Positions 19,601 to 29,264 of a stretch of DNA of 64,000 nt are shown piece after piece. The notes beneath the pieces were generated by a model. The model did not search any database. It worked only from the letters and a program-made list of their open reading frames with translations, and was not told the origin of the DNA. The stretch spans positions 62,001-126,000 of the forward strand of contig JARGPJ010000002.1 in NCBI GenBank assembly GCA_029212615.1, given 5' to 3'. Made by a program: the position numbers and the translations under genes. Source of the DNA: Verrucomicrobiales bacterium (GTDB lineage: Bacteria > Verrucomicrobiota > Verrucomicrobiia > Verrucomicrobiales > DEV007). How positions within the stretch are numbered: the stretch's first letter is position 1; each line of letters opens with the position of its first letter.

Positions 19601-19715
19601 CGCCGTCTTTGGCGGAATGCTCGTTGCCACTGCAGTGAGTCTTGCTGCTGTGCCGATGCTTTACTTTGTCGTTCAGTCACTGGTTGAGAGAGGCTCCAAG
19701 AAAAAGATCCGGTGA
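16602..19715 (+). CDS. RND multidrug efflux pump, HAE1 family (AcrB/MexB type)
   Basis: The 1037-residue protein is a proton-driven inner-membrane pump of hydrophobic compounds. It has the 12-helix RND plan with two large periplasmic loops. The proton-relay residues are visible: the Asp pair in GIVVDDAIVVVEN (about 409-410) and Lys936 in LSTKSAILIVEFAK, matching AcrB Asp407/408 and Lys940. The N-terminus FFIRRPIFAAVISI and the DxGxVPxED-like GFVPQEDEGYCM are family hallmarks. Its stop codon overlaps the GTG start of a potassium-channel-like gene. Substrates cannot be predicted. Confidence 0.95.
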   Translation: MFSLFFIRRPIFAAVISIFIVVVGLVALVALPISRYPDLAPPTVQISAVYPGADAATVAETVATPIEQEVNGVEGMIYMQSVSANDGTMNLTVSFAPGTDLDTANVLTQNRVSIAEAKLPEEVARQGVTVKKQSTDVVMYIALTSPKGTYNDSFLSNFAWQRIRDELARVDDVGNVQVYGAGQFSMRIWLDPDRMKSFELSAGDVLSAIRSQNVQVAGGRIGAAPAPSDVQNEYTVNVRGRLSEVSEFERIVVKTNADGALVRVEDVARVELGSDLYNFRSQYNGMPAATLSINQIPGSNIIQVAEGVKNRMEELSASFPEDVEYTVAYDNTDVVLTSIRSVVVTLISALVLVVLTVFLFLQNFRATIIPAITIPVALIGTFAVLLALGYSLNQLTLFGLVLVIGIVVDDAIVVVENTSKWIAEGLSSREAAEKAMLEVSGPVIATTLVLLAVFVPTTFMTGITGTLFKQFAVTISIATVFSSINALTLSPALCAILLKAQKEPTKGFFFRFNEGLEKSTNAYLGITRFAIRKVVLSVLIFVVMTGVAIVGLGSLPTGFVPQEDEGYCMVNVQLPDGASLQRTNDAIDQLNTVIADIPGVKNFVTISGYSIISSSAASNTGLIIVIFEPWADRKTPELHQSGILAQLNQRLSQFRDGAAFGFPVPSLPGVGTGGGFTFMLQDRGGVGFSELSKIAQEVIEDGNAQTGLKGLNTTFRASVPQLFVDIDREQVMQMGIPMNSVFETMQVYLGSAYVNDFSRFGRSFQVKAQADGPFRAKPEDIVKLQLRNAQGGMTPLGAVASVEEAYGPQIVNRFNLYPSIKILGSSAPGYSSGEALDIMEDMAAEKLPGTTGYSWSELSFQEKLAGKGTTAIFVFAILMVYLVLAAQYESWSVPVSVVLSVPTALLGAVLAMMARGMDNNVYTQIGIVLLIGLSTKSAILIVEFAKVLREEGKSTFDAAIEATRMRFRAVLMTAFSFILGVIPLLIASGAGAESQKVIGTAVFGGMLVATAVSLAAVPMLYFVVQSLVERGSKKKIR

Positions 19716-20359
19716 AAAATCCTTTCACGATTAAATTTCAAGCCGGTGTCCTCCTCGCCGGAGAGTTTCTTCTCCTTTTGACCTCTGTACTTTGGGACGA
19801 TTTCGATCCAGCGCAAAGATGGCCGGCATGGATGTATATCATCCTTTTCGCGGCCGGCGGATACGCTCTCGCCGGGAGTCGCCGCTGGCTCCTGACATAT
19901 CTGCTAACGAGTGCTATCGCCCTCGTTCTGGGAGCAGTGGAGGGCTCTAGGGTTACGGCATCCGTTTCGACTGCTTGTTATGCGATCGCTTTTTATATGC
20001 TCTTCAATGCGGTCATCGGGCATTGTTTCTTCAGGTCAAAAGTGGCTGCAGCTGACCGGATCATGGGAGGTATTGCGGGCTATATCCTCCTGGGCTTTCT
20101 TTGGACCTCTCAATGTCACTGGGCGACGATGCTGAATGAGAGTGCTTTCCTGAACGTGAGAACTGAGACAGCGGCAACAGAGTCAGAGCAACTCTACTAT
20201 TGCTTTGTGACCCTGACAGGCCTCGGCTACGGGGATATTGTTCCGACCACAGCCGTGGCCAGACTCATTGCGGTTCTGAACAGTCTTACCGGGGTGCTCT
20301 TTCTCGCCATCTTTATTTCGTCCTTGATGGGAGGGCTGGTCATCAAGGGGCGGAAGTGA
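19712..20359 (+). CDS. Potassium-channel-like membrane protein (two-helix pore type)
   Basis: This 215-residue protein has about four N-terminal membrane helices, then a pore unit: helix (about 110-130), pore loop with the filter TLTGLGYGD, and a last helix (about 190-212). GYGD is the potassium selectivity signature. No cytoplasmic RCK or cyclic-nucleotide domain follows. The GTG start overlaps the TGA of the efflux pump gene, so translation is probably coupled. This is an odd partner for an RND pump. The pore assignment is solid, but ion and gating are inferred. Confidence 0.85.
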   Translation: MKNPFTIKFQAGVLLAGEFLLLLTSVLWDDFDPAQRWPAWMYIILFAAGGYALAGSRRWLLTYLLTSAIALVLGAVEGSRVTASVSTACYAIAFYMLFNAVIGHCFFRSKVAAADRIMGGIAGYILLGFLWTSQCHWATMLNESAFLNVRTETAATESEQLYYCFVTLTGLGYGDIVPTTAVARLIAVLNSLTGVLFLAIFISSLMGGLVIKGRK

Positions 20360-20563
20360 TTAGCGTATAAAGCTTCGGTTAATTTGGCCGAGGCGATCCT
20401 GCATATAGCTTGCCTGATCAATTGGAGCCGTCGGTTTGCGGGAGTAATAGGCGGCATCCCCGGCCGGAGCGGCTGTTTGACAGGAAGAGAGGACTCCTCC
20501 TGAGAATAACATCACTAGTGACAAACAGATCAGGCGGCCGGGTGAAGGGATTCTCACGTTCAT
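20360..20563 (-). CDS. Very small lipoprotein of unknown function
   Basis: The 67-residue product has a signal peptide ending in a plausible lipobox (GGVLSSC) followed by a short polar tail. Its stop codon directly abuts that of the convergent channel gene. A TTG one codon earlier is an alternative start. No family is recognised. The signal peptide is the main reason to call it a gene. Confidence 0.55.
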   Translation of the reverse strand: MNVRIPSPGRLICLSLVMLFSGGVLSSCQTAAPAGDAAYYSRKPTAPIDQASYMQDRLGQINRSFIR

Positions 20564-20674
20564 CAACGGAATGATGCCACTAATTGGCTAAGACGGTCAA
20601 GTGGAGTGTGTCGGGAGGGTGATCTTTCGCAAAATATGCTAAGCAAAGCTCTCTCTGATGTGCATCATTCATCT

Positions 20675-20941
20675 ATGAATCAGCAAATGTGTCGCGTCTT
20701 GAGCTCGATATTTTTTCAGGCGGGAATTGTATCCATTATCCTTTCGATTTTTATCTGGTGGTACCTCGGTAGTGAGGATCCAGTCGAACAGGCACACGCA
20801 GAGCGCTTCGGCATCTTTGTGGGCCTCTGGGCACCGACACTGTTGATCCTCTCGAACCGTTTCGATCGATTTGCCGACAAAGCGGATGCTCTCCCCGGGT
20901 TGAAACCTGAGTTCCACGAAGAGAAAGCAGACGGAGAGTGA
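20675..20941 (+). CDS. Small two-helix membrane protein
   Basis: This 88-residue product (ATG 20675) has a hydrophobic segment (about 9-29, containing IILSIFIWWYLG) and a weaker second one (about 48-60, FVGLWAPTLLILSNRF), with a charged tail. It resembles the small uncharacterised membrane proteins scattered through bacteria. No partner is evident; it lies between a small lipoprotein and thiC, both on the other strand. Confidence 0.5.
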   Translation: MNQQMCRVLSSIFFQAGIVSIILSIFIWWYLGSEDPVEQAHAERFGIFVGLWAPTLLILSNRFDRFADKADALPGLKPEFHEEKADGE

Positions 20942-20975
20942 CCTGAACTCCTGCGGACTGAGGCCGCTATCATGA

Positions 20976-21002
20976 GTCACCGGCAGGCTGCCTGCCAGTG
21001 AC
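20976..21002. terminator. Hairpin between convergent genes (thiC side)
   Basis: A 12-bp stem with one mismatch (GTCACCGGCAGG against CCTGCCAGTGAC) and a 3-base loop lies 8 bases beyond the thiC stop. There is no T-run, so it may stabilise 3' ends of either transcript rather than be a classical terminator. Confidence 0.5.
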
Positions 21003-21009
21003 GATCCGA

Positions 21010-23005
<1,996 letters not shown>

Positions 23006-23051
23006 AGGGTGGGGAACTGAGAACGGATGGGCTGAAAATAGACTTCATAGG

Positions 23052-23132
23052 TGACTCCCTGCGACAGCATTATCTGCATCAGGTTCGAAGGGTCTCACCA
23101 TCTTCGGTGATCTCAGCAATTTTTGCTCCCCT
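23052..23132 (-). promoter_or_regulatory. TPP (THI-box) riboswitch
   Basis: Read on the minus strand, the conserved elements occur in order: GGGGAGC, the stem AGCAA/TTGCT, CTGAGAT, an extra 5-bp stem (TCACC/GGTGA), AGACCC, GAACCTGAT, TAATGC and AGGGA. This is the thi-box aptamer and lies in the leader of thiC. Binding of thiamine pyrophosphate is expected to favour the downstream terminator. Confidence 0.93.
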
Positions 23133-23285
23133 GCCTGCGGACTATCATTGGCGAAAAGGAGGGAAAGGTCAAGAAGTGAGGGGGTGCAATCATCCACATT
23201 TCACGGTTGCTGATATTCGACAATTGCCTGAGAATGCGCATTCAAGTCAAAGAAAGGAGCGGGTCATCCGTTCCGGAGTTACTTC

Positions 23286-24401
23286 ATGAGATTGCTGGAT
23301 CGCTATATAGCCCGCCAGGTGTTTGTCTCCGCCATGTTCGCTGTGGCGGTGATTATCATCATTCTGGTGCTGGGCAATGTTTTCAAAGAGATTCTCCGGG
23401 AGCTCGCGAAACGCCCTGACCTCAGTCTCGGCTTTGTCCTGAAATTCATCGCTTTGATTATTCCGGTTTCGCTGAGTCTCGCGATTCCGTTTTCGTTTCT
23501 CACCGCGATTCTGCTGACTTTCGGCCGACTTTCAGCGGATAGTGAATTCGTTTCGATGCGGATGGCGGGGTTGAACATGACGCGGATTTGTTATCCGGTG
23601 CTAGTCCTTGCGATCTTTTTCACGAGTATTTGTGCCTGGGTAAACCTTTCAGTGACGCCCTGGGCCAAAACGGAGATGGAGGGAATGAAGGACTCTCTCT
23701 TCAACTACATGAAGAAAGAGCCGATGCTCCTTTTTCCCGACCAGCAAGTCATGTCCGAGTTGGATGATCATCTCGTCTACGCGAAGAAAGAAGACGGGAT
23801 GCTGAAGGAGTTTCAGATGGTTAAAATGGTGGGTAACCTTCCTCAAGCACTGGCGATCGCCAAGGAGGCTTCGGTGGCGGTGGAACTCGACAAAGCGGAT
23901 CCGGAACTCATTCTTGAGATGCGCGAAGTCAGTCTCATGATTCAGGGGGAAAAAGGAAATTTCATGAAGAGTTCGCAGCCTGTTTTTATGGACGAGGCAA
24001 CGGCTGGAGTTTCCGTTGCCAAATTCGAAAGGAAAGGGGTCAACGACAAGCCGGGAAACATCAGCCTGCGCCGTATCATAGGGAAATCGCTTGATGAAGA
24101 CCTCGACCCGGCGACCAGGGCGACTTATCGGACGGAGTTGAGCATGCGGATGGCCTTTTCAGTTTCCTGCCTGACCTTCGGTCTCATCGGGGTGCCCCTG
24201 GGAATCACGGCGCAGCGAAGGGAGAGCACGGCAGGTTTCGTCATGAGCATGACCATTGCGGTGAGCTATTACGTGATGCTCACGATTGTGCAGATCTTTC
24301 AGCGGGAGGAGCATCTCTATCCGCACCTGCTTGTCTGGGTGCCTAACATCCTCTTTTTCTGCCTCGGGTTACACCTCTTCCGCAAATTGAGCCGCCGTTA
24401 G
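23286..24401 (+). CDS. LptF/LptG family permease (LPS export)
   Basis: This 371-residue inner-membrane protein of the YjgP/YjgQ family would be part of the LptBFG transporter that moves lipopolysaccharide to the LptC-A-DE bridge. It has the expected six helices, three at each end, around a periplasmic beta domain (about 130-265). LLDRYIARQVF at the start and GIPLG-like GVPLGITAQRRES in helix 4-5 are typical. Only one of the two paralogues is here. An LptE-like gene is at 31347. It converges on the radical SAM gene 9 bases away. Confidence 0.88.
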   Translation: MRLLDRYIARQVFVSAMFAVAVIIIILVLGNVFKEILRELAKRPDLSLGFVLKFIALIIPVSLSLAIPFSFLTAILLTFGRLSADSEFVSMRMAGLNMTRICYPVLVLAIFFTSICAWVNLSVTPWAKTEMEGMKDSLFNYMKKEPMLLFPDQQVMSELDDHLVYAKKEDGMLKEFQMVKMVGNLPQALAIAKEASVAVELDKADPELILEMREVSLMIQGEKGNFMKSSQPVFMDEATAGVSVAKFERKGVNDKPGNISLRRIIGKSLDEDLDPATRATYRTELSMRMAFSVSCLTFGLIGVPLGITAQRRESTAGFVMSMTIAVSYYVMLTIVQIFQREEHLYPHLLVWVPNILFFCLGLHLFRKLSRR

Positions 24402-24410
24402 GTGACGGGG

Positions 24411-25400
24411 TTACCCTGTTTGACGGAAAAGCCGGTTTTCGGGGAGGTGCCTTTTGAGCGAATCGTAAACGGTTTCGACGAGCTCTGTCTCGATCGATTC
24501 CGGGTAGGTCATCTGACCTTCCTGAAGCGTCATTTCCCGGAGCGCAAAAAGACGGTCTTCAGGGTAGAGCTTAACGATGCGGTCGTGCATGGCTTTAGGA
24601 AAGCGCATTGGTCCGAGCGTGACGGAGTGAATCTTCCCGGGATCTATTGTGGCGAAGACTTCATCGATCATCGCGGTGTAAATTCCGGTGAATCCCGGCC
24701 AGGGAATCAGTGGATCGAGTCTCAGGCCAATCATCCAACCCTGTTCGGTCAGCGACTTTACCCTCTTCAATCGCTGCGCATAGGGAGGGGCACCATGCTC
24801 GATCTCGCGGGCGATCGGGTCGGGAGTCAGGGTGAATGCCGTGACGATGTTCGGAGCAGGCTCCGCCTGTTCGAGAAGGCGGGTATTCAGGCTTTTGGTT
24901 CGAAGCTCCAACCAGGTGTCGGGACGCTCTGAAAAGAAGGGGAGGAAATGTTCAACGAATCCCGTGATCGATTCCATTGCGAGGCTGTCACAATCGTAGC
25001 CGGAAAAGAGGCAGAGCTCATCAGAAGTCGTGCCTCTCAACTCATCGATCTGCGTTTCAAAATCCTCCCAGTTGACGAAGAGCACGTAATTTGCCGATTG
25101 ATACATGCCTTGAAGGAAACAGTAGCGGCAGTCATAGAGACAGTTCAGCATGTGGCTGAAGTAGTGATTTCCAGACCGTCCGATGGAGTAATCCGGCGGA
25201 GTCGGGAGGACGGTCTTACCTTTCTTCTCCGCGAGAATCAAGGCCGGTCGCTGCTTCTGAAGTCTGAAGTTCTGAGCTCTTGGATTAAAAACCTCACCGT
25301 AGCGATCACACTCGATCACTGTTGCTTTCGGGAATCGCCGGAAAATGGCCGCGGCGCGAGGGTGCTCTCGAATTGCTTTCTCAACATAGATGGTGTCCAT
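24411..25400 (-). CDS. Spore photoproduct lyase-family radical SAM protein
   Basis: The 329-residue protein has the radical SAM cysteines in the spacing C87-X3-C91-X2-C94 (NCLYDCRYCFLQG), typical of the SPL family, followed by QSANYVLFVN. The C-terminal part (LRLDPLIPWPGF, TLGPMRFP) is also family-like. True SPL repairs UV spore photoproduct in Bacilli; copies in non-spore formers may repair DNA or act on other substrates. ATG 25400 is chosen over a GTG at 25418. It is convergent with the LptF/G gene and follows the DUF4112 gene by 27 bases. Confidence 0.85.
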   Translation of the reverse strand: MDTIYVEKAIREHPRAAAIFRRFPKATVIECDRYGEVFNPRAQNFRLQKQRPALILAEKKGKTVLPTPPDYSIGRSGNHYFSHMLNCLYDCRYCFLQGMYQSANYVLFVNWEDFETQIDELRGTTSDELCLFSGYDCDSLAMESITGFVEHFLPFFSERPDTWLELRTKSLNTRLLEQAEPAPNIVTAFTLTPDPIAREIEHGAPPYAQRLKRVKSLTEQGWMIGLRLDPLIPWPGFTGIYTAMIDEVFATIDPGKIHSVTLGPMRFPKAMHDRIVKLYPEDRLFALREMTLQEGQMTYPESIETELVETVYDSLKRHLPENRLFRQTG

Positions 25401-25427
25401 GAGCCGGCCTGAGTTCACGAAGGGGGA

Positions 25428-25958
25428 TCAGGCCGCACCTTCACTGAACTGATTGTAGAACCAGACAAGCACAGCGGTTAGAAAAACCCATGATAAGATG
25501 TTGAGGATCAGCACGAAACCAACCACGAAGAGTATCAGAATGATGGGCCCCCAGCCTCCCGGTTCCTCCTCGCCCTCCTCGCTCTCAATAAAGGTGTTGA
25601 GCATGCGGTAGTTACGTGAATTGGATTTAAACCAGACTGAAAATAGGTCGCCGAAAACGGGAATCGTGCCGACACCGGCGTTCATGAGCATATTGCCACC
25701 CATTTTTGTCAGTGTCTTCAGGGGGAGCCCCTTCTTACCTGCGTCCCCGAGAATGACGGCCCCGACGATTGTCGCGACCGTTTCCCCACCGTAAGGGAGA
25801 AGGCCGAGGATGGGATCGAGGCCAAAACGGATTTCAGTCCCGGGGATGCGAATACACTCATCAAGCAGCCAGGATACCCTCTTTGAGGTCCTGAGCTTTT
25901 TGATGGGATCGAGGTCTTCGGGACGCTCGATTATTTCAGAGGGAGGTGTCTCGTTCAC
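25428..25958 (-). CDS. DUF4112 membrane protein
   Basis: The 176-residue protein matches DUF4112: FGLDPILGLLPYGGETVATIVGAVIL (about 45-70), then IPVFGDLFSVWFKSNSRNYRML (about 98-120) and a C-terminal membrane helix (about 138-165). It starts at a GTG, 12 bases after the TMEM43-like gene, so the two are probably co-transcribed. The function of the family is not known. Confidence 0.85.
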   Translation of the reverse strand: MNETPPSEIIERPEDLDPIKKLRTSKRVSWLLDECIRIPGTEIRFGLDPILGLLPYGGETVATIVGAVILGDAGKKGLPLKTLTKMGGNMLMNAGVGTIPVFGDLFSVWFKSNSRNYRMLNTFIESEEGEEEPGGWGPIILILFVVGFVLILNILSWVFLTAVLVWFYNQFSEGAA

Positions 25959-25970
25959 GATGTGCGCACC

Positions 25971-27173
25971 CTAATTCAAAGGCGGCGGTGTGTCGAGCGG
26001 AGGAGGGGTTCCCGGTGTGCTTGAGACATCCGGGGCAGGAATCGTTCTAAGCCGTTTCACGATCAAGACGATGAGAGCAACGGTGACCACGAGGATGGCA
26101 ATGCCGAGAATCGGGCGGTAGAAAATCCAGGCGACGGCGACCACGATTGTCCAGAGGATGCCCGCGAGAAGAAAGGCGATCACATTGGTTCCCGTCTCCA
26201 CGATTCTTCCAAGGAAGGGAAGAATGCTGGCAAAGACAGCGAGCGGCTTCAGGATCATTGAGAAACCGGACATCATCAGGAAGAAGCCGACAACACGGAT
26301 GCCCCATGTCATGATCTTGTTTGCCTCATGGGCTGCGGTAAACATTTCCTCGGCTGTTTTAGTCCCGCGGGAGAGAAGATCCAGCTTGCCTCCTGTCTTT
26401 GTTGAATAGCTTGTGAAGCTGTTGCCGGCCTGTTGAGCAACGACACTGATGGGCCCGGGCGGGACGAGTGAGAAGCTGACTCTGAGGTCTCCCACAGAAG
26501 GGGCGGCAGGATCACTTCCGAAGTAGAGGCCGCCATTGTGAAGTTTGGTTTGCTCTTTGATTGCCGCCGGGACCGCGTCGAGCGACTCAAGGTAGAGAGG
26601 CTCGTCACTGGTCATCTTTGAGATGAGGAAAGGAGGTAGTTGAAAGGCTCCGAAAGTGACTTCGTTGGCAACGGTTGATTTCGACTGATACTTCATCGAA
26701 CTGGGGTTTCGATAGCCCTGACGGTCCTTGAAGCGGCTTGAATCAACCACGCTGCTGCGCCATTCCTTGGAGTAGCTGTAGGTCTTTGTCGTTTCAACAG
26801 AGCCTCCGACTTTCTCGCGCTCTTCACTGCGGACGTTCTCAATCCATTGATACATCTCAACCGAGCGGTTCAGCTTAATTGCCGTACCGGAAATTCCGAA
26901 AGTGTCGTCGACAAGCGGGGTGGATGTTTTCGCTTCGCCGGTGAGGTGGACAAGCTGGCCTTCGTTGGCCGGATTGACGGTGTCGGATGACACGGAAACC
27001 ACTTTGCCGGAGCCTTCGTTGAGGTCCTTATATCGTTTCACTGAGCGGCCCTCGTTCCAGAAGAGAACCACTGCGCTGATCGCAACGAGGAGAAAGCCGA
27101 AGATGGCGCCTCCGATAGAATTTTTTCCCCGGGAACCCAGTCCCTGACGTGTCACTTCGGTTAGATTGGCCAT
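25971..27173 (-). CDS. TMEM43-family membrane protein
   Basis: The 400-residue protein has one N-terminal helix (about 22-40), then a large extracytoplasmic domain with the family-like GEAKTSTPLVDDTFGI and VEMYQWIEN. It ends in three or four closely packed helices (about 280-385). This is the plan of the TMEM43/LUMA family, known in animal nuclear membranes and in many bacteria. The Pro-rich tail (PPLDTPPPLN) is probably disordered. It heads a likely operon with DUF4112. Confidence 0.83.
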   Translation of the reverse strand: MANLTEVTRQGLGSRGKNSIGGAIFGFLLVAISAVVLFWNEGRSVKRYKDLNEGSGKVVSVSSDTVNPANEGQLVHLTGEAKTSTPLVDDTFGISGTAIKLNRSVEMYQWIENVRSEEREKVGGSVETTKTYSYSKEWRSSVVDSSRFKDRQGYRNPSSMKYQSKSTVANEVTFGAFQLPPFLISKMTSDEPLYLESLDAVPAAIKEQTKLHNGGLYFGSDPAAPSVGDLRVSFSLVPPGPISVVAQQAGNSFTSYSTKTGGKLDLLSRGTKTAEEMFTAAHEANKIMTWGIRVVGFFLMMSGFSMILKPLAVFASILPFLGRIVETGTNVIAFLLAGILWTIVVAVAWIFYRPILGIAILVVTVALIVLIVKRLRTIPAPDVSSTPGTPPPLDTPPPLN

Positions 27174-27228
27174 ATCGTTTTTTACCAGAGGAGCGGCTGA
27201 ACTGCAACTGGCAAAAACGTGACTGAGC

Positions 27229-28848
27229 CTAGGAAAGTGCTGTTGTCTTGATGTCCATCAGCATCTGGGCGTTCGATGGATAGCGTTCCATGCATTTGAG
27301 GAGCCATTCCATTGCATCCAGTTGCTTGTAGCCACTCAGGCCGCGACGGATCACATAGATTTTTTCCAACACATGAGGAGGAAGGAGAAGTTCTTCACGG
27401 CGGGTGCCCGATTTATTGATATCGACGGCGGGATAAACATAGTTCTGAGCGATCTGGCGATCGAGGACGAGCTCCATGTTGCCAGTGCCTTTAAACTCCT
27501 GGAAAATAGCCTCATCGGCTTTGCTGTTTGTTTGGATCAGCGCGGTCGCGACAATCGTCAGTGAACCTGCTTCACGTGTGTTCCGCGCCGCAGCGAATAT
27601 TCGGCGGGGGATCTCAAGGGCTCCGACGAGGAGACCTCCACTGGCGGTGCCCCGCTTACTGCCCCCGCGCATCTGCGAGTTGAAGGCACGGGCGAGACGA
27701 GTGATCGAATCCATGAGGATGAAAACGTGCTCGCCGGCTTCGACGAGACGTTTGGCGCGCTCAATCGCAAGGAGTGCCATCCGGGTATGGTCTTTGGCAT
27801 CACTGTCGTTCGAGCTGGAGAAGACCTCTACACCGGGGAATGACCGTTCAAAATCAGTGACTTCCTCAGGTCGTTCATCGACAAGCAGAACCATGAGGTG
27901 AATTTCCTCATCGTAGTTCTTCTGAATTCCCTCGGCAATATGATGAAGAAGGGTCGTTTTACCGGTTCTCGGCGGAGCAACAATGAGTCCACGTTGACCG
28001 CGCCCGATGGGAGCCATGAGATCGATGACCCGGGTCGTTTTGCGTGCCGGGTCCGTCTCCAGGGTGAGCTTTTTGTCAGGATTGATCGCGGTGAGTTCTT
28101 CAAAGTAGGGGAGATTCACATAATCCTTAGGCTCACGGCCATTGATTTGAAGCAATTCGATCAACTGAGGGCCTCGAACGCCCTGCTTTGAAACACACTT
28201 CACCATTAATCCATCACGGAGACCATACGTTCGAACCACTTCAGGGGTGATAAAAACATCTTTCGGTGACTGCTGAAAACCACGCTTTTTCTCGCGAAGA
28301 AAACCGAACCCTTTACTCGAAATTTCGACAATGCCTTCGGACTCCACCGCAGGCGATGCTTCGAGGGCGGCCGCTTCGCGAGCCCGCTCCTTTTCTTTAC
28401 GTTCAAGATAACGCTGCTTCCGGGTTTTCCGGGGAGGACCGTCGTTATCGCCTCCCTGAGAAGTACCCTCAGAAGTGGATTCTTCATCGTCATTGCTATC
28501 GCGGCGTGACTCGTCGCGATCAGAATCCCGGTTTTCCCCGGATTGCCTGTCTCCACGACGGCGGGCACCTTTCTTCTTGTTTGATCGATTCCTCGGGCGC
28601 CGCGGTGAGCGATCTCGATCGGAGTTTTCCGCCTGAGAGTCAGAATTGCCGTCAGGAGAATCCTGTTCCAGCTCTGATTTCGGTTTTTCCGGACGCGACT
28701 TCTTTCCTGAAGGCTCACCGGAAACAGGTGAGGTCTCCTTTATGTCAGCTGCCGCTGCTTTTTCTTTGGCAGGGGGGACAGTGTCGTCAGCGGGAGTCGG
28801 CAGTGTTTCTGCGACTTGAGCTTCCTCGGAAGGTTGGGGCTGGCTCAT
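27229..28848 (-). CDS. rho: Transcription termination factor Rho
   Basis: Rho is the hexameric RNA-dependent helicase that ends transcription. The cold-shock-like RNA-binding domain lies at about 171-245 (GIVEISSKGFGFLRE). The motor has Walker A at 291-299 (APPRTGKTT), and VDERPEEVTDF and ILMDSITRLARAFN follow. The 539 residues exceed the usual 420. The first about 165 residues are a highly charged, Arg/Asp/Ser-rich, probably disordered extension that replaces the usual N-terminal helix bundle. Such extensions are known in Actinobacteria and Bacteroidetes, where some aid RNA binding. Confidence 0.97.
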   Translation of the reverse strand: MSQPQPSEEAQVAETLPTPADDTVPPAKEKAAAADIKETSPVSGEPSGKKSRPEKPKSELEQDSPDGNSDSQAENSDRDRSPRRPRNRSNKKKGARRRGDRQSGENRDSDRDESRRDSNDDEESTSEGTSQGGDNDGPPRKTRKQRYLERKEKERAREAAALEASPAVESEGIVEISSKGFGFLREKKRGFQQSPKDVFITPEVVRTYGLRDGLMVKCVSKQGVRGPQLIELLQINGREPKDYVNLPYFEELTAINPDKKLTLETDPARKTTRVIDLMAPIGRGQRGLIVAPPRTGKTTLLHHIAEGIQKNYDEEIHLMVLLVDERPEEVTDFERSFPGVEVFSSSNDSDAKDHTRMALLAIERAKRLVEAGEHVFILMDSITRLARAFNSQMRGGSKRGTASGGLLVGALEIPRRIFAAARNTREAGSLTIVATALIQTNSKADEAIFQEFKGTGNMELVLDRQIAQNYVYPAVDINKSGTRREELLLPPHVLEKIYVIRRGLSGYKQLDAMEWLLKCMERYPSNAQMLMDIKTTALS

Positions 28849-29264
28849 GGAATAAAGATAGAAAGTATTCTGAAATGAGAATCAGTAATCACTGAAGACG
28901 ACCTTTCGTGGATACCTGAAGTAACCATAGCCATTCGGTGGACTGAAATCTGAAAATCGGGAGTGGACGCCATACGGGGACGACTGAGTTTCGCACGAAA
29001 AACATCAGAGAAATGCCAATGTTTAACGGTTCTAACAGTTTAGAAATCCATGCTTTTAAGGCATGATGGATGCGAAAAGCATCATTCTGAACTGAGTGTC
29101 CCTTAAATTCCGGGAAAGAGTTGAGTCGCACCGTCAGGTTGAATCAGTTTGCCGCGCGATCTCCCAGCCTGAAAAGGTTCAGGGACTTTGAAGTCTGCCT
29201 CTCGAACGTGTTTCGCGCAAGCGATTTTTTACCATGCAACATCGACGGCAGGCCATGGGAATCA
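28849..29264 (-). other. Non-coding gap and probable rho leader
   Basis: No convincing gene lies in these 416 bases. On either strand two adjacent perfect 5-bp hairpins occur (29049-29065, CATGC/GCATG; 29069-29083, GATGC/GCATC with a GAAAA loop). A further CCTGAA/TTCAGG hairpin lies at 29168-29183 past the panB stop. The region upstream of rho is unusually long and could hold its promoter and a regulated leader. Confidence 0.4.

Noticed and set aside
24413..24420. ACCCTGTT half-site at the lptF/G-radical SAM junction
   Set aside because: No AACAGGGT partner at the 15-base spacing and it lies between convergent genes.
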